Below are positions 23,225-34,509 of a DNA stretch of 64,000 nt, in pieces; position 1 is the first letter of the stretch, and each line of letters begins with the position of its first letter. The stretch comes from Deinandra increscens subsp. villosa. Taxonomy: Eukaryota > Streptophyta > Magnoliopsida > Asterales > Asteraceae. The stretch covers positions 49,557,980 through 49,621,979 of the forward strand of contig JBCNJP010000025.1 in NCBI GenBank assembly GCA_039602395.1. Reading direction: 5' to 3'. Under the pieces are notes generated by a model that was given only the letters and a program-made list of their open reading frames with translations, was not told where the DNA came from and made no database searches. Position numbers and translations under genes: made by a program.

Positions 23225-24806
23225 TGCAAATTGGTTTACAAAAATAAATACCATTCCAATGGGACACTTGAGAGATATAAAGCCAGGTTTGTTGTGAGGG
23301 GTGACACTCAAAAGAAGGCATTGACTACACTGAAACCTTCTCACTTGTGGTTAAAATGACCACCATCAGAGCTCTTATTGCTTCAGCTGCTAAACTAAAA
23401 TGAGATTTATATCAGTTGGATGTGAATAATGCTTTTTTTACATGGCAATTTGGATGAAGAGATTTATATGTCATCTCCTCCTAGAATGCTACTTGATTCT
23501 CCTACCAAGGTTCTGAAATTTCACAAATCATTATACGGCCTTAAGCAAGCCTCTAGATAATGGTACAGTCGGTTATCGGATGCCTTAAAGTAAAGGCTAT
23601 GTTAGGTCTCCTAATGACTATTCATTGTTCACCAAAACTATGGGCAATTATGTTGTTCATCTTGCCATATATGTTGATGATATTCTACTAACAGGCAATG
23701 ATCCTCATGAAACGACTTCTCGTAAGTGTTTTCTTGATAACACTTTCAAAATAAAAGATCTTGGTCCTCTGCATTATTTTTTAGGGCTTGAATTTGTTTC
23801 CCATCCAGCTGGTTTGTCAATGACTCATAGAAAGTTTGCTCTTGGTCCTCTTAAAGCGTTTGATGATGTTTCTCTACCATCTATTTCATATCCTTTGCCT
23901 GTCCATTTACAACGTGTAGTTCATGAGGAGGATCCTATTTCAGATCCTTTACAATATAGAAGATTGGTGGGCAAGCTTAATTACCTTACTCATACTAGAC
24001 CAGATTTATCCTTTGCAATGCAGTTTCGTAGCTAGTTCATGCAAGAACTAAGACAACCTCACTGGGATGCTCAGTGTATACTCGTAGATATGTTCGAAAT
24101 TCTTCTTCTCATGGGTTATTCTTCAATAATTCCCCCTGATTTTAAGCTTGAAGCTTTCTATGATTCGGATTGGGCTTCCTATCCTAACACTAGAAAATAT
24201 AGTCAGTAGCTACTATATGTTATTAGGTGGCGGTCCTATCTCTTGGAAATCAAAGAAGCAGGCCACTATTTTCCTGAGTTAGAAGCGGAATATAGGTCCA
24301 TGCGTCGTGTAACTGCTGAATTGGCTTGGCTTACACGTCTCTTACATGAATTTCATCGTCCAGATGTAGAAACTATACCATTAAAATGTGACAGTCAAGC
24401 TGCAATTCACATTGCCAAAAATCATGTTTATCATAAACGTACCAAACACATTGAAATTGACTGCTCATTTTCTATGAGAAAATCTTGAAGCTGGTCTTAT
24501 CAGTTTGCATCATGTTCCTTCAATTGAGCAACTAGCTGATATTATAACGAAAAGTCTTCCCCCTTCTCTTCATTGTTACTTTCCAATTTAGGGCTTTCAC
24601 GCCTCCAACTTCGGGGGGGGGTGATCATATACGATGGCTGCATCAATTACAGTTAATCATGGTTATTATTAAGTTAACTATGGTTAGTTTAGCTTAGATT
24701 TTGGTTAGTTAGAAAGTATATTCAACTTCTTTGTATTTTGTTTGAGTTCAATCGAAAATACTGAATTCATTCCTCATTTCTCTCTCAAATTCATATAAAA
24801 ATAACA
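23225..24806 (+). mobile_element. Copia element copy A: RT, RNase H and 3' LTR
   Basis: Enters from the gap inside the Ty1/copia RT domain (CKLVYKNKYHSNGTLERYKA). After stops and a frameshift comes YVDDILLTGNDPHETTSRKC with the catalytic YVDD (23,670 region), then HPAGLSMTHRKFALGPL and LQYRRLVGKLNYLTHTRPDL. RNase H follows: AEYRSMRRVTAELAWL and CDSQAAIHIAKNHVYHKRTK (24,243-24,488). The polypurine tract is a G run at 24,613-24,621. The LTR is 24,622-24,806 (TGATCA...TAACA, 185 bp). It is the mirror of copy B (36,949-38,895). Indels make it non-coding. Confidence 0.85.
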
Positions 24807-25574
24807 AGATGAAATATCTATTGATATTGTTACAATAAATATTTTATTCAAGGATTAAGTTATTACTCAACAAAGAAGAATTTAAATTATCAAAAGATAA
24901 GATGAATTCAGAAGCACTTTGATTATACATATAGCAAACATAATTCGAGTGTCTAATGGATACCTCATAGTGGATTTAATTGTATATCTATCCTACAAAC
25001 ATATCAAGAAAAAGAGCGGGTCCTTAGATTTATTTGTAACCTTTGAGGAGCCAAAAATTTGAAATTCAAAATACTTGAAAAAAACCAAAAGATGAAGAAA
25101 AATATTTTTTTTTTGTTTGAAAAAACCTATTCTAGACTTTTTTTTTTCAATTCTAACCAATGGAATCAGTCAAGTTTTATAGAGGGATATATGTAATTTC
25201 TTTTTTATTTAATAAGGATAGTTGAATCTTTCTAACTTAAAAAGAAATTGGAAATTTTTGAGCTTAGGGCATATGGTATACCGGCGTGGAGGGCCGCGTT
25301 TTGGGGGAGCACGGGGTGGAACACCGCCCCCTCTAGCGCGTTATCGGTTGGCGTTGTGGCCTCCCGTGAAGAAAGCCACAACGTTGTGGGGGAGGCGTGA
25401 AGGGTGGTGACCGTTGGTAACGGTCAAAACTCCGACCGTTTGGGACCTTTTTTTAAAAAAAAAAAATCAACCTTTTTTTACCTTTAATACCCAATTTCAT
25501 CCCATTTTTTACACCTCTCTTCTACTTTCTACTCTTCTTCCTCCATATTCTTTTAATAACTTTTAAACACTACA
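24807..25574 (+). other. Flank shared by copia copies A, B and C; GC-rich terminus-like stretch
   Basis: 24,807 to about 25,170 is the host flank of the copia LTR and occurs also beside copies B and C, showing that the copies arose by segment duplication and not by separate insertion. 25,267-25,440 is an abruptly GC-rich stretch starting gggcatatggtataccggcg, which may be the terminal region of a PIF/Harbinger element containing the Myb-like gene that follows. No ORF of its own is supported. Confidence 0.5.
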
Positions 25575-27241
25575 ATGAATCCAAACAATCAAAACCTCGT
25601 GGAATATGCGAACTTTTGTGAGACAACCTAACCCGTTATTCGTGGGTACCGGTCAAGTTCCACCATAAGTCTACAACCCAAACCCCTCATACCAAAATTA
25701 CGCGCAATGCGATCAAATACCAACAATTGAATTTCCACCATCTCAACCTCCAACACAAATGTTTTCTCAATCGCAACCACAAACACCAGTTCAACCGCAA
25801 GCCCCCATTGAAGAAGACGATGACTTGGAAATCATCCCGGAGACACAAGTCCCGTAATCGTCTAAAAAAACTCGACGTAGGGGCAAAGAGAAAGTTGTTG
25901 AAATGCTTCAACCGCAAGGGAAGAAGGAATGGGACACGAAGGAAGAGTTGGATTTAACTCGTGCGTATATTGATACGCCGGAAGATCCAAAATATGGTAT
26001 AAAATCTAACTTTTTTTTTATTTTTAATGTTTTCTAACTTATATTTTATTCATCTAATTCTTTTTTTTTTGGTAGGAAACGCTCAAACAAAAGAAGCGTT
26101 TTGGTCTCGTGTTAGTAAAATGGTTCTACTATCCGGACACCCCTTTTCCAAAATTCACACTCTAAACTGGGGTGGTTTGTGCAATCTGACCCGGTTCGAA
26201 TAAAACAAAACAATCATCTCATTTTAGACTCCAGAATACGAGGTTTGACTGATTTAAACCGGGGGGGGGGGGGGGGGGATTGCTCAAACCGCCCTGGTTT
26301 GTTCTTCTCTTTTTTCTTTAATTTTTTTCTTCTGAATTGTTATTATATATTACAATGTTAACTTGAAACTTAGCTTTCATCTTACTATTAGCTTTCATCT
26401 TACTAGGATCTCATGAAACATAGTTATAAACGGTATTATTGGTATTTTTTAATAGCCCTCATAAAAAAATACAAAGTTTAAAAACAAAAAAGGGTCATTT
26501 TTTAAAAATATTAATCGTTTTTACTTTTTTTTTACAATATTTATTTATTCATTTTATATTATAACAATTTCTTTGTCAAATAATTTTATAATTTAAACAA
26601 AATTTCATAAAAAAAAGACATTTAAAAAACTTAAACTGAACTTATAGTTTTATGCTAATTTAAAGTCATAACTACCAAAACAATAAAGGAGTGTCTGAAA
26701 AGAATCTCGTATGTATATATGCTTATCATAAAGAAATTAAGATTATACATACAATCAGTAAATTTTCTTTCGTTTTTTAGTAAAAAGTTAAATAGAATGG
26801 TAATTTTTTATTTTGTCTTTTTTAGTAAAAAGGTTAAATATTTTTTTTCTTTACATCCAATTGTCTTCTAGTAAAGAGATTAATTAATTGTTATTTTAAG
26901 TAAATAAATAATATTAATAAATTATCTTTAAGAAATACAAAAATAATATTAATTAATTGTTCTTTAAAAATCATATGAAAAAACACAAAAAAAAAAACCT
27001 AAACCGGAGGGGGGGAGGGGGGGGGGGGGGTTCAAGCGATAAGCCCCAGTTTAGGGTGTCTTAGTAGAATAAAATTCCATGAGATCAAGAAATCGAAAGC
27101 AAATCCCGGGCATGAAGTATTCTTTCGAAACAACGATAAGCTTATTAGCAAATGGTACGACATGAAAAAGAAAGTTGGAAAGTTTCATGGCGTTTTTTGT
27201 GAGCTCAAAAGAAATCATCCAAGTATATTAGGAGAAGATTA
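25575..27241 (+). pseudogene. PIF/Harbinger-associated Myb-like (GST-T3-like) gene, left arm
   Basis: ATG at 25,575 opens MNPNNQNLVEYANFCETT, Pro/Gln-rich after it, with stop codons at about 25,630, 25,662 and 25,856. The conserved Myb/SANT-like part begins EWDTKEELDLTRAYIDTPED and splits at a GT (25,997). The intron ends ggtag at 26,075. Exon 2 continues NAQTKEAFWSRVSKMVLLSG, is broken by an 887-bp insertion, and resumes at about 27,060 to end RNNDKLISKWYDMKKKVGKF, HGVFCELKRNHPS (stop 27,241). Proteins of this kind are the DNA-binding partner of plant Harbinger transposases and are often annotated as glutathione S-transferase T3-like. It is a dead copy, present again in mirror image at 34,510-36,182. 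Confidence 0.7.
26165..27051. mobile_element. 887-bp insertion with AACTGGGG terminal repeats, left arm
   Basis: Begins TA-AACTGGGG (26,163) and ends CCCCAGTT-TA (27,053). It has an 8-bp perfect inverted terminus and a TA target duplication. It sits within the Myb-like exon. Internally it is AT-rich without an ORF, with G homopolymers close to both ends (about 16 G at 26,263, and a long G run at 27,008-27,030). TA duplication fits Tc1/mariner-like insertion, but the termini match no family I know. Confidence 0.6.
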
Positions 27242-27459
27242 GGAAAAATTATCTTTTAGCTAGTTTATTTTTTTAAGCGTTTTCTAATTTCTAGTATTTG
27301 TAATGTTATATTAAATAAAATGTTTAAGTATTATTTAAATTTAAAAAAATAAAAAAAGAAAATTTTAAAACAATCTTTCAACACCACACCATCACACCAT
27401 GTATACCACACTTTGTGTAATACAATGGTATTATCCGGTTATCACCTACGGAGTATGAC

Positions 27460-27764
27460 GCTATCCGTAATGGGGCGTTATGGGGCAAAGTTTTGTAACA
27501 TGGCGCCCCATATAACGCCCCGCACCACCCCCCGGGGCGTCATGTTAGGTTTGGAGGTTGAAGGCGCCATGTTAATGGCGCCGTGCAGCTCTCTTGTTTT
27601 TTTTTTTTTTTTTTTTGCTTTTTTCATATTGGTACACCTCATACCTCATAACCCCCATCCTCATAACCCCCACTACACCACTTTAGCCATGGAGCCTCCT
27701 CTTGATGACGTAGACGTCACATGACACATAACGCCCACAAGGGGCTCCATCCACTACGGATAGC
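27460..27764. mobile_element. GC-rich MITE, left arm
   Basis: Terminal inverted repeats gctatccgtaatgggg and ggctccatccactacggatagc. The interior carries repeated ggcgcc and ggggcg boxes and a T17 run, with no ORF. It shares acacataacgccc with a remnant near 10,560. Confidence 0.7.
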
Positions 27765-27931
27765 CTGAGAACACCAAATACACCACATGCCTTTAAAAAT
27801 GACAATTTTTTTTTTGAAATGAAATAGTTAAAAGAGAGTAATCTACTGTTGATGGTAGCAGCGAATATAGATAGATATAAAAAAGAGTGAGTTAACCTTT
27901 TTTTTTGGTCTATGAGATTTACTAGTTTTCT

Positions 27932-28243
27932 CACTTTTAGTCCAATTTAAAAAAATTATCAATTTAAGGGCCTCACCTTTGATTTTTTTTTTTTTTGTCA
28001 CCTTCAAAAATTCATCCAAATTAATCGTTATAATGAAGGGCATTTATGTCCAAATTAAACTCTATTTCACCAACTTAAAAAACAAGTCGATTTATCTAAA
28101 GATGAATAGAGTTTAATTTGGACATAAATGTCATTCATTTTAACGATTAATTTGGATGAATTTTTTAAGGTGACCAAAATTGAGAAAAACTTCAAAGGTG
28201 ATACCCTTAAATTGATTATTTTTTAAAATTGGACTAAAAGTAA
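27932..28243. mobile_element. Fold-back MITE with about 140-bp arms, left arm
   Basis: acttttagtccaatttaaa at the left end is complementary to aattggactaaaagtaat at the right, and the pairing continues inward through aaattaaactctatt/aatagagtttaattt. Nearly the whole element can form one hairpin. No ORF. Confidence 0.8.
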
Positions 28244-28359
28244 TACTCTACTCGTATAAAGTATGTTATAAGACTTAAACACTTAACTCGTTTAGTAAGC
28301 AGAGTGGTCCATGAATTCATAAGTGGTGAATGATGATAAACCAGAAAATTCAGGTCAAA

Positions 28360-28361
28360 CC

Positions 28362-28405
<44 letters not shown>
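28360..28405. repeat. (TA)n microsatellite
   Basis: TA run that borders the next fold-back element. Confidence 0.9.
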
Positions 28406-28407
<2 letters not shown>

Positions 28408-28803
28408 GGAGGGATATAATGAAAACCTCTTCGAGTTTGGAAAACCGTGAAAACCAAGCTAAAAAATTCGATTTTTGTTCCGATTTTTTTATGGTGATTC
28501 TCTAAGTTAAAAAGACCCCCTTTATGCAAAAAAATAAAAAAAACGCCTAGTAAAATTTTTTAAAAAAAATATTTTATAACCGAGGTTACATATGTAACAG
28601 GGTACTGTTACATATGTAACCTCGGTTATAAAATATTTTTTTTAAAAAATTTTACTAGGCGTTTTTTTTATTTTTTTTGCATAAAGAGAGGTTTTTTTAA
28701 CTTAGAGAATCACCATAAAAAAATCGTAACAAAAATCGAATTTTTTAGCTTGGTTTTCACGGTTTTCCAAACTCGGAGAGGTTTTTATTTTATCCCTCCT
28801 CTT
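28406..28803. mobile_element. Near-perfect palindromic MITE, left arm
   Basis: About 400 bp folding on itself around gttacatatgtaac at 28,590-28,625. Outer ends are ggggagggatataatgaaaa and its mirror ttttatccctcct. It is flanked by TA runs on both sides and has no ORF. Confidence 0.85.
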
Positions 28804-28839
<36 letters not shown>

Positions 28840-29020
28840 GGGTTAGGTTCAAATGAGAACTTTTTGTTTTGAGAAACTTTTGAGAACTAAATCTCAAACA
28901 CAAATTTCAGAGGGGGACCACTACAATTCATGGGAGGGGATACATGTAAATAAACTTGTGGCTCTAAATTAGTTCTTTTTAGTTCTCAAATCAAATTGGT
29001 TCTCAAATGATCCTCTCCCT
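28840..29020. mobile_element. Short MITE, left arm
   Basis: About 180 bp with termini agggttaggttcaaatgaga and ggttctcaaatgatcctctc, which are imperfect inverted repeats (GGTTC...TTTGAGAAC). No coding content. Confidence 0.7.
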
Positions 29021-29021
29021 A

Positions 29022-29407
29022 TCTATATAATATATATATGAAAAGATTGAATGCCACATGGCATCACCACAACAATCATTTTTTTCATTTTCCCGCTCAA
29101 ATGGTTTGCCTTATTTATATTTTTTCTAATTGGTTTGAATAATTGACAAAGTCATTAACTAATTTTTTAACAAAGTAATTGACAATAAATGCATATCTCA
29201 TATCCTAATTTAAAAACTGAAATTAAATGAAATTGATTCATAATAAATGAGGATATGAATACTTTTTTTTTAAATTTATAACTTTTTATATTGTCGAATG
29301 TTAATTTTTTTCTTTAATTCTAATTATCGAATTACATTTTTATAACATGTTAAATTTTGTATTCGTTTTTTAAAACCGCCCGTGCGTCGCACGGGTATAA
29401 AAAACTA

Positions 29408-29408
<1 letters not shown>
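29022..29408 (+). mobile_element. Mini-Helitron copy 1
   Basis: 5' end TCTATATAATATATATATGA just after an A. The 3' end is a hairpin ccgcccgtgcg/cgcacggg, then 'tataaaaa' and CTAG followed by T. This is the full Helitron terminal signature with A|T target. 387 bp, no ORF, non-autonomous. Confidence 0.85.

Positions 29409-29457
<49 letters not shown>
29409..29457. repeat. (TA)n microsatellite
   Basis: TA run between the Helitron end and the next MITE. Confidence 0.9.
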
Positions 29458-29462
<5 letters not shown>

Positions 29463-29850
29463 GAGGTTTATTGTAGACACCCCCATAAGTGTAGACAGGT
29501 AGACACATTCTTACTATTAGATCTCTTGATCTAATGGTTGTGATTAATATCTTTTTTTATTTTTTCACATTTTTCAAACAATTTCACATGTGAAAAAGAG
29601 CTATATCACATGCGAAAGTGTCTACAAATTTTTTTTTCACATGCGAAATTATTTGAAAAAAAGAAAAAATAATAAAAAAATAAAAAAAAGAAAAAAAAGA
29701 AAATTTTTTTTCACATGCGAAATTGTATGAAAAGTGTAAAAAAAGATATAAAAAGAAATTAATCACAACCATTAGATCATAGAGATCTAATGGTGAAAAG
29801 AGTGTCTACCTGTCTACACTTATAGGGGTGTCTACAATGAACTTTTCACT
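29458..29850. mobile_element. MITE with 'gtagacacc' termini, left arm
   Basis: Outer repeats agggtgaggtttattgtaga and, inverted, agtgaaaagttcattgtaga. Inside are aagtgtagacaggtagacac blocks on both sides and a palindromic tagatctcttgatcta. The middle is a purine/pyrimidine-skewed AAAAAG stretch. Related in terminus to the element at 765. Confidence 0.75.
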
Positions 29851-30470
29851 ATATATATTGTTCTATAAAACTCACAAAAAATTATAAAACTCATTGTTGC
29901 TGGTTTGGTTTTTTTTATGCGATAAGTTTTTAAAAATAAAAAAGAAAACCTAGAAAGTTGTTGGAGACAATGAAATATAATTGTTGTTGAAAAAAAAGTA
30001 TATTATTCTATAAAACTCACTAGAAATTATAAAACTCATTGCTGAGTTTTAAAACTCACTGTTGTGTTTAAAACTCACTACAACTTTAAAAATCGATGTT
30101 CTTTAAAACTAATTGAAAATAAAAAACTCATTACAAATTATAAAACTCACTCTTTAGATTAAAACTCACTGTTGTTTTTAAAACTCATTTTTTTTAAACT
30201 CACTGCAACTTAAAAAATCGACGTTCTATAAAACTCACTAAAAATTATAATTTCAAATTAAGAAAATAAAAAATAAAGAAAAAACTAAAAGACATAAGAA
30301 ATAAACCCTGAAATTAAAATATAAAGATAGAAATATGACAAAATAAAAAAAATAAAAATAAAGACCAAATTCAACAACAATGAATTTTATAATTTTAGTG
30401 AGTTTTATAGAATAATTAAGGGGTCTACGGGGTCTATACTTTTTAAGGGGTCTATAATGAATTTTTGACT
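29851..30470. mobile_element. Fragment of 'gtagacccc' element with minisatellite, left arm
   Basis: Repeated aaaactcact(n)ttataaaactcatt units (29,860-30,240), then an AT-rich part, ending at 30,470 with tctataatgaatttttgact, the terminus also seen at 765 and 31,281. The other end is not visible, so this is a partial or internally shortened copy. Confidence 0.6.
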
Positions 30471-30479
30471 ATATATATA

Positions 30480-30866
30480 CTAGTTTTTGATACCCGTACG
30501 ACGCACGGGCGGTTTTAAAAAACGAATACAAAATTTAACATGTTATAAAAATGTAATTCGATAATTAGAATTAAAGAAAAAAATTAACATTCGACAATAT
30601 ATAAAGTTATAAATTTGAAAAAAAAATATATTCATATCCTCATTTATTATGAATCAATTTCAATTAATTTCAGTTTTTAAATTAAGATATGAGATATGCA
30701 TTTAATGTCAATTACTTTGTTAAAAAATTACTTAATGACTTTGTCAATTATTCAAACCAATTAAAAAATATATAAGGCAAACCATTTGAGCGGGAAAATG
30801 AAAAAAAGGATTGTTGCGGTGATGCCATGTGGCATTTAATCTTTTCATATATATATATTATATAGA
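30480..30866 (-). mobile_element. Mini-Helitron copy 2 (inverted)
   Basis: Reverse orientation: CTAG at 30,480, hairpin cccgtacgacgcacggg, and a TC-type 5' end at 30,866. It lies immediately left of the palindrome axis. Confidence 0.85.
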
Positions 30867-30882
30867 TAGATACAGATATATA

Positions 30883-31271
30883 TATATATATAATATGTAT
30901 ATATAAAAAGATTGAATGCCACATGGCATCACCGCAACAATCCTTTTTTTCATTTTCCCGCTCAAATGGTTTGCCTTATATATTTTTTAATTGGTTTGAA
31001 TAATTGACAAAGTCATTAAGTAATTTTTTAACAAAGTAATTGACATTAAATGCATATCTCATATCTTAATTTAAAAACTGAAATTAATTGAAATTGATTC
31101 ATAATAAATGAGGATATGAATACTATTTTTTTTCAAATTTATAACTTTATATATTGTCGAATGTTAATTTTTTTCTTTAATTCTAATTATCGAATTACAT
31201 TTTTATAACATGTTAAATTTTGTATTCGTTTTTTAAAACCGCCCGTGCGTCGTACGGGTATCAAAAACTAG
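30883..31271 (+). mobile_element. Mini-Helitron copy 3
   Basis: Mirror partner of copy 2, immediately right of the axis. The hairpin and CTAG are at the right end (31,268-31,271). The 5' end merges into TA repeats and is approximate. Confidence 0.8.
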
Positions 31272-31280
31272 TATATATAT

Positions 31281-31900
31281 AGTCAAAAATTCATTATAGA
31301 CCCCTTAAAAAGTATAGACCCCGTAGACCCCTTAATTATTCTATAAAACTCACTAAAATTATAAAATTCATTGTTGTTGAATTTGGTCTTTATTTTTATT
31401 TTATTTTATTTTGTCATATTTCTATCTTTATATTTTAATTTCAGAGTTTATTTCTTATGTCTTTTAGTTTTTTCTTTATTTTTTATTTTCTTAATTTGAA
31501 ATTATAATTTTTAGTGAGTTTTATAGAACGTCGATTTTTTAAGTTGCAGTGAGTTTAAAAAAAAATGAGTTTTAAAAACAACAGTGAGTTTTAATCTAAA
31601 GAGTGAGTTTTATAATTTGTAATGAGTTTTTATTTTTCAATTAGTTTTAAAGAACATCGATTTTTAAAGTTGTAGTGAGTTTTAAACACAACAGTGAGTT
31701 TTAAAACTCAGCAATGAGTTTTATAATTTCTAGTGAGTTTTATAGAATAATATATTTTTTTTCAACAACAATTATATTTCATTGTCTCCAACAACTTTCT
31801 AGGTTTTCTTTTTTATTTTTAAAAACTTATCGCATAAAAAAAACAAACCAGCAACAATGAGTTTTATAATTTTTTGTGAGTTTTATAGAACAATATATAT
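31281..31900. mobile_element. Mirror of the 'gtagacccc' fragment, right arm
   Basis: Starts agtcaaaaattcattataga and carries the gagttttataattt minisatellite (31,510-31,890). Mirror image of 29,851-30,470. Confidence 0.6.
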
Positions 31901-32292
31901 AGTGAAAAGTTCATTGTAGACACCCCTATAAGTGTAGACAGGTAGACACTCTTTTTCACCATTAGATCTCTTGATCTAATGGTTGTGATTAATTTCTTTT
32001 TTTTTCTTTTTTTACACTTTTCATACAATTTCGCATGTGAAAAAAAATCTTTCTTTCTTTTTCTTTTTTTTATTTTTTTATTATTTTTTCTTTTTTTCAA
32101 ATAATTTCGCATGTGAAAAAAAAATTTGTAGACACTTTCGCATGTGATATAGCTCTTTTTCACATGTGAAATTGTTTGAAAAATGTGAAAAAATAAAAAA
32201 AGATATTAATCACAACCATTAGATCAAGAGATCTAATGGTGAAAAAATGTGTCTACCTGTCTACACTTATGGGGGTGTCTACAATAAACCTC

Positions 32293-32298
<6 letters not shown>
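31901..32298. mobile_element. Mirror of the 'gtagacacc' MITE, right arm
   Basis: Starts agtgaaaagttcattgtaga and ends tctacaataaacctcaccct. Mirror of 29,458-29,850 with differing homopolymer lengths. Confidence 0.75.

Positions 32299-32348
<50 letters not shown>
32299..32348. repeat. (TA)n microsatellite
   Basis: TA run, mirror of 29,409-29,457. Confidence 0.9.
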
Positions 32349-32349
<1 letters not shown>

Positions 32350-32737
32350 TAGTTTTTTATACCCGTGCGACGCACGGGCGGTTTTAAAAAACGAGTACAA
32401 AATTTAACATGTTATAAAAATGTAATTCGATAATTAGAATTAAAGAAAAAAAATTAACATTCGACAATATAAAAAGTTATAAATTTGAAAAAAAAATATT
32501 CATATCCTCATTTATTATGAATCAATTTCATTTAATTTCAGTTTTTAAATTAGGATATGAGATATGCATTTATTGTCAATTACTTTGTTAAAAAATTAGT
32601 TAATGACTTTGTCAATTGTTCAAACCAATTAGAAAAAAATATAAATAAGGCAAACCATTTGAGCGGGAAAATGAAAAAAAAGATTGTTGTGGTGATGCCA
32701 TGTGGCATTCAATCTTTTCATATATATATTATATAGA
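32349..32737 (-). mobile_element. Mini-Helitron copy 4 (inverted)
   Basis: CTAG at 32,349 with hairpin cccgtgcgacgcacggg; the 5' end is near 32,737. Mirror of copy 1. Confidence 0.85.
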
Positions 32738-32738
32738 T

Positions 32739-32920
32739 AGGGAGAGGATCATTTGAGAACCAATTTGATTTGAGAACTAAAAAGAACTAATTTGAGCCAC
32801 AAGTTTATTTACATGTATCCCCTCCCATGAATTGTAGTGGTCCCCCTCTGAAATTTGTGTTTGAGATTTAGTTCTCAAAAGTTCTCAAAACAAAAAGTTT
32901 CTCATTTGAACCTAACCCTA
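32739..32920. mobile_element. Mirror of short MITE, right arm
   Basis: Starts agggagaggatcatttgaga and ends tttgaacctaaccct. Mirror of 28,840-29,020. Confidence 0.7.
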
Positions 32921-32944
32921 TATATATATGTATATATATATATA

Positions 32945-33338
32945 GAGGAAGGATAAAATAAAAACCTCTCCGAGTTTGGAAAACCGTGAAAACCAAGCTA
33001 AAAAATTCGATTTTTGTTACGATTTTTTTATGGTGATTCTCTAAGTTAAAAAAACCTCCTTTATGAAAAAAAATAAAAAAAAACGCCTAGTAAAATTTTT
33101 TAAAAAAAAATATTTTATAACCGAGGTTACATATGTAACAGTACCCTTTTACATATGTAACCTCGGTTATAAAATATTTTTTTTAAAAAATTTTACTAGG
33201 CGTTTTTTTTATTTTTTTGCATAAAGGGGGTCTTTTTAACTTAGAGAATCACCATAAAAAAAATCGGAACAAAAATCGAATTTTTTAGCTTGGTTTTCAC
33301 GGTTTTCCAAACTCGAAGAGGTTTCGATCATATCCCTC

Positions 33339-33341
<3 letters not shown>
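32945..33341. mobile_element. Mirror of palindromic MITE, right arm
   Basis: Mirror of 28,406-28,803. The axis now reads gtaacagtacccttttacat, a small difference from the left arm. Confidence 0.85.

Positions 33342-33387
<46 letters not shown>
33342..33387. repeat. (TA)n microsatellite
   Basis: TA run, mirror of 28,360-28,405. Confidence 0.9.
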
Positions 33388-33392
<5 letters not shown>

Positions 33393-33511
33393 GGTTTGAC
33401 CTGAATTTTCTGGTTTATCATCATTCACCACTTATGAATTCATGGACCACTCTGCTTACTAAACGAGTTAAGTGTTTAAGTCTTATAACATACTTTATAC
33501 GAGTAGAGTAT

Positions 33512-33823
33512 TACTTTTAGTCCAATTTTAAAAAATAATCAATTTAAGGGTATCACCTTTGATAGTTTTTCTCAATTTTGGTCACTTTAAAAAATTCATC
33601 CAAATTAATCGTTAAAATGAATGACATTTATGTCCAAATTAAACTCTATTCATCTTTAGATAAATCGACTTGTTTTTTAAGTTGGTGAAATAGAGTTTAA
33701 TTTGGACATAAATGCCCTTCATTATAACGATTAATTTGGATGAATTTTTGAAGGTGACAAAAAAAAAAAAATCAAAGGTGAGGCCCTTAAATTGATAATT
33801 TTTTTAAATTGGACTAAAAGTGA
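33512..33823. mobile_element. Mirror of long-arm fold-back MITE, right arm
   Basis: Mirror of 27,932-28,243 with the same paired ends. Confidence 0.8.
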
Positions 33824-33989
33824 GAAAACTAGTAAATCTCATAGACCAAAAAAAAAGGTTAACTCACTCTTTTTTATATCTATCTATATTCGCTGCTACC
33901 ATCAACAGTAGATTACTCTCTTTTAACTATTTCATTTCAAAAAAAAAATTGTCATTTTTAAAGGCATGTGGTGTATTTGGTGTTCTCAG

Positions 33990-34292
33990 GCTATCCGTAG
34001 TGGATGGAGCCCCTTGTGGGCGTTATGTGTCATGTGACGTCTACGTCATCAAGAGAGGCTCCATGGCTAAAGTGGTGTAGTGGGGGTTATGAGGATGGGG
34101 GTTATGAGGTATGAGGTGTACCAATATGAAAAAAGCAAAAAAAAAAAAAAAAAAACAAGAGAGCTGCACGGCGCCATTAACATGGTGCCTTCAACCTCCA
34201 AACCTAACATGACGCCCCGGGGGGTGGTGCGGGGCGTTATATGGGGCGCCATATTACAAAATTTTGCCCCATAACGCCCCATTACGGATAGC
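33990..34292. mobile_element. Mirror of GC-rich MITE, right arm
   Basis: Starts gctatccgtagtggatggag and ends gccccattacggatagc. Mirror of 27,460-27,764. Confidence 0.7.
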
Positions 34293-34509
34293 GTCATACT
34301 CCGTAGGTGATAACCGGATAATACCATTGTATTACACAAAGTGTGGTATACATGGTGTGATGGTGTGGTGTTGAAAGATTGTTTTAAAATTTTCTTTTTT
34401 TATTTTTTTAAATTTAAATAATACTTAAACATTTTATTTAATATAACATTACAAATACTAGAAATTAGAAAACGCTTAAAAAAATAAACTAGCTAAAAGA
34501 TAATTTTTC

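Noticed and set aside
25687..25957. Two opposite 76-codon frames in each palindrome arm
   Set aside because: The plus frame is an off-frame reading of the Myb-like exon and the minus frame is its antisense. The conserved residues lie in the third frame.
29584..29772. Phe/Lys-rich frames at 29,584-29,772 and 31,864-32,163
   Set aside because: Products of the A/T homopolymer-rich centre of a MITE. They differ between the two arms by frame, so they are not conserved proteins.
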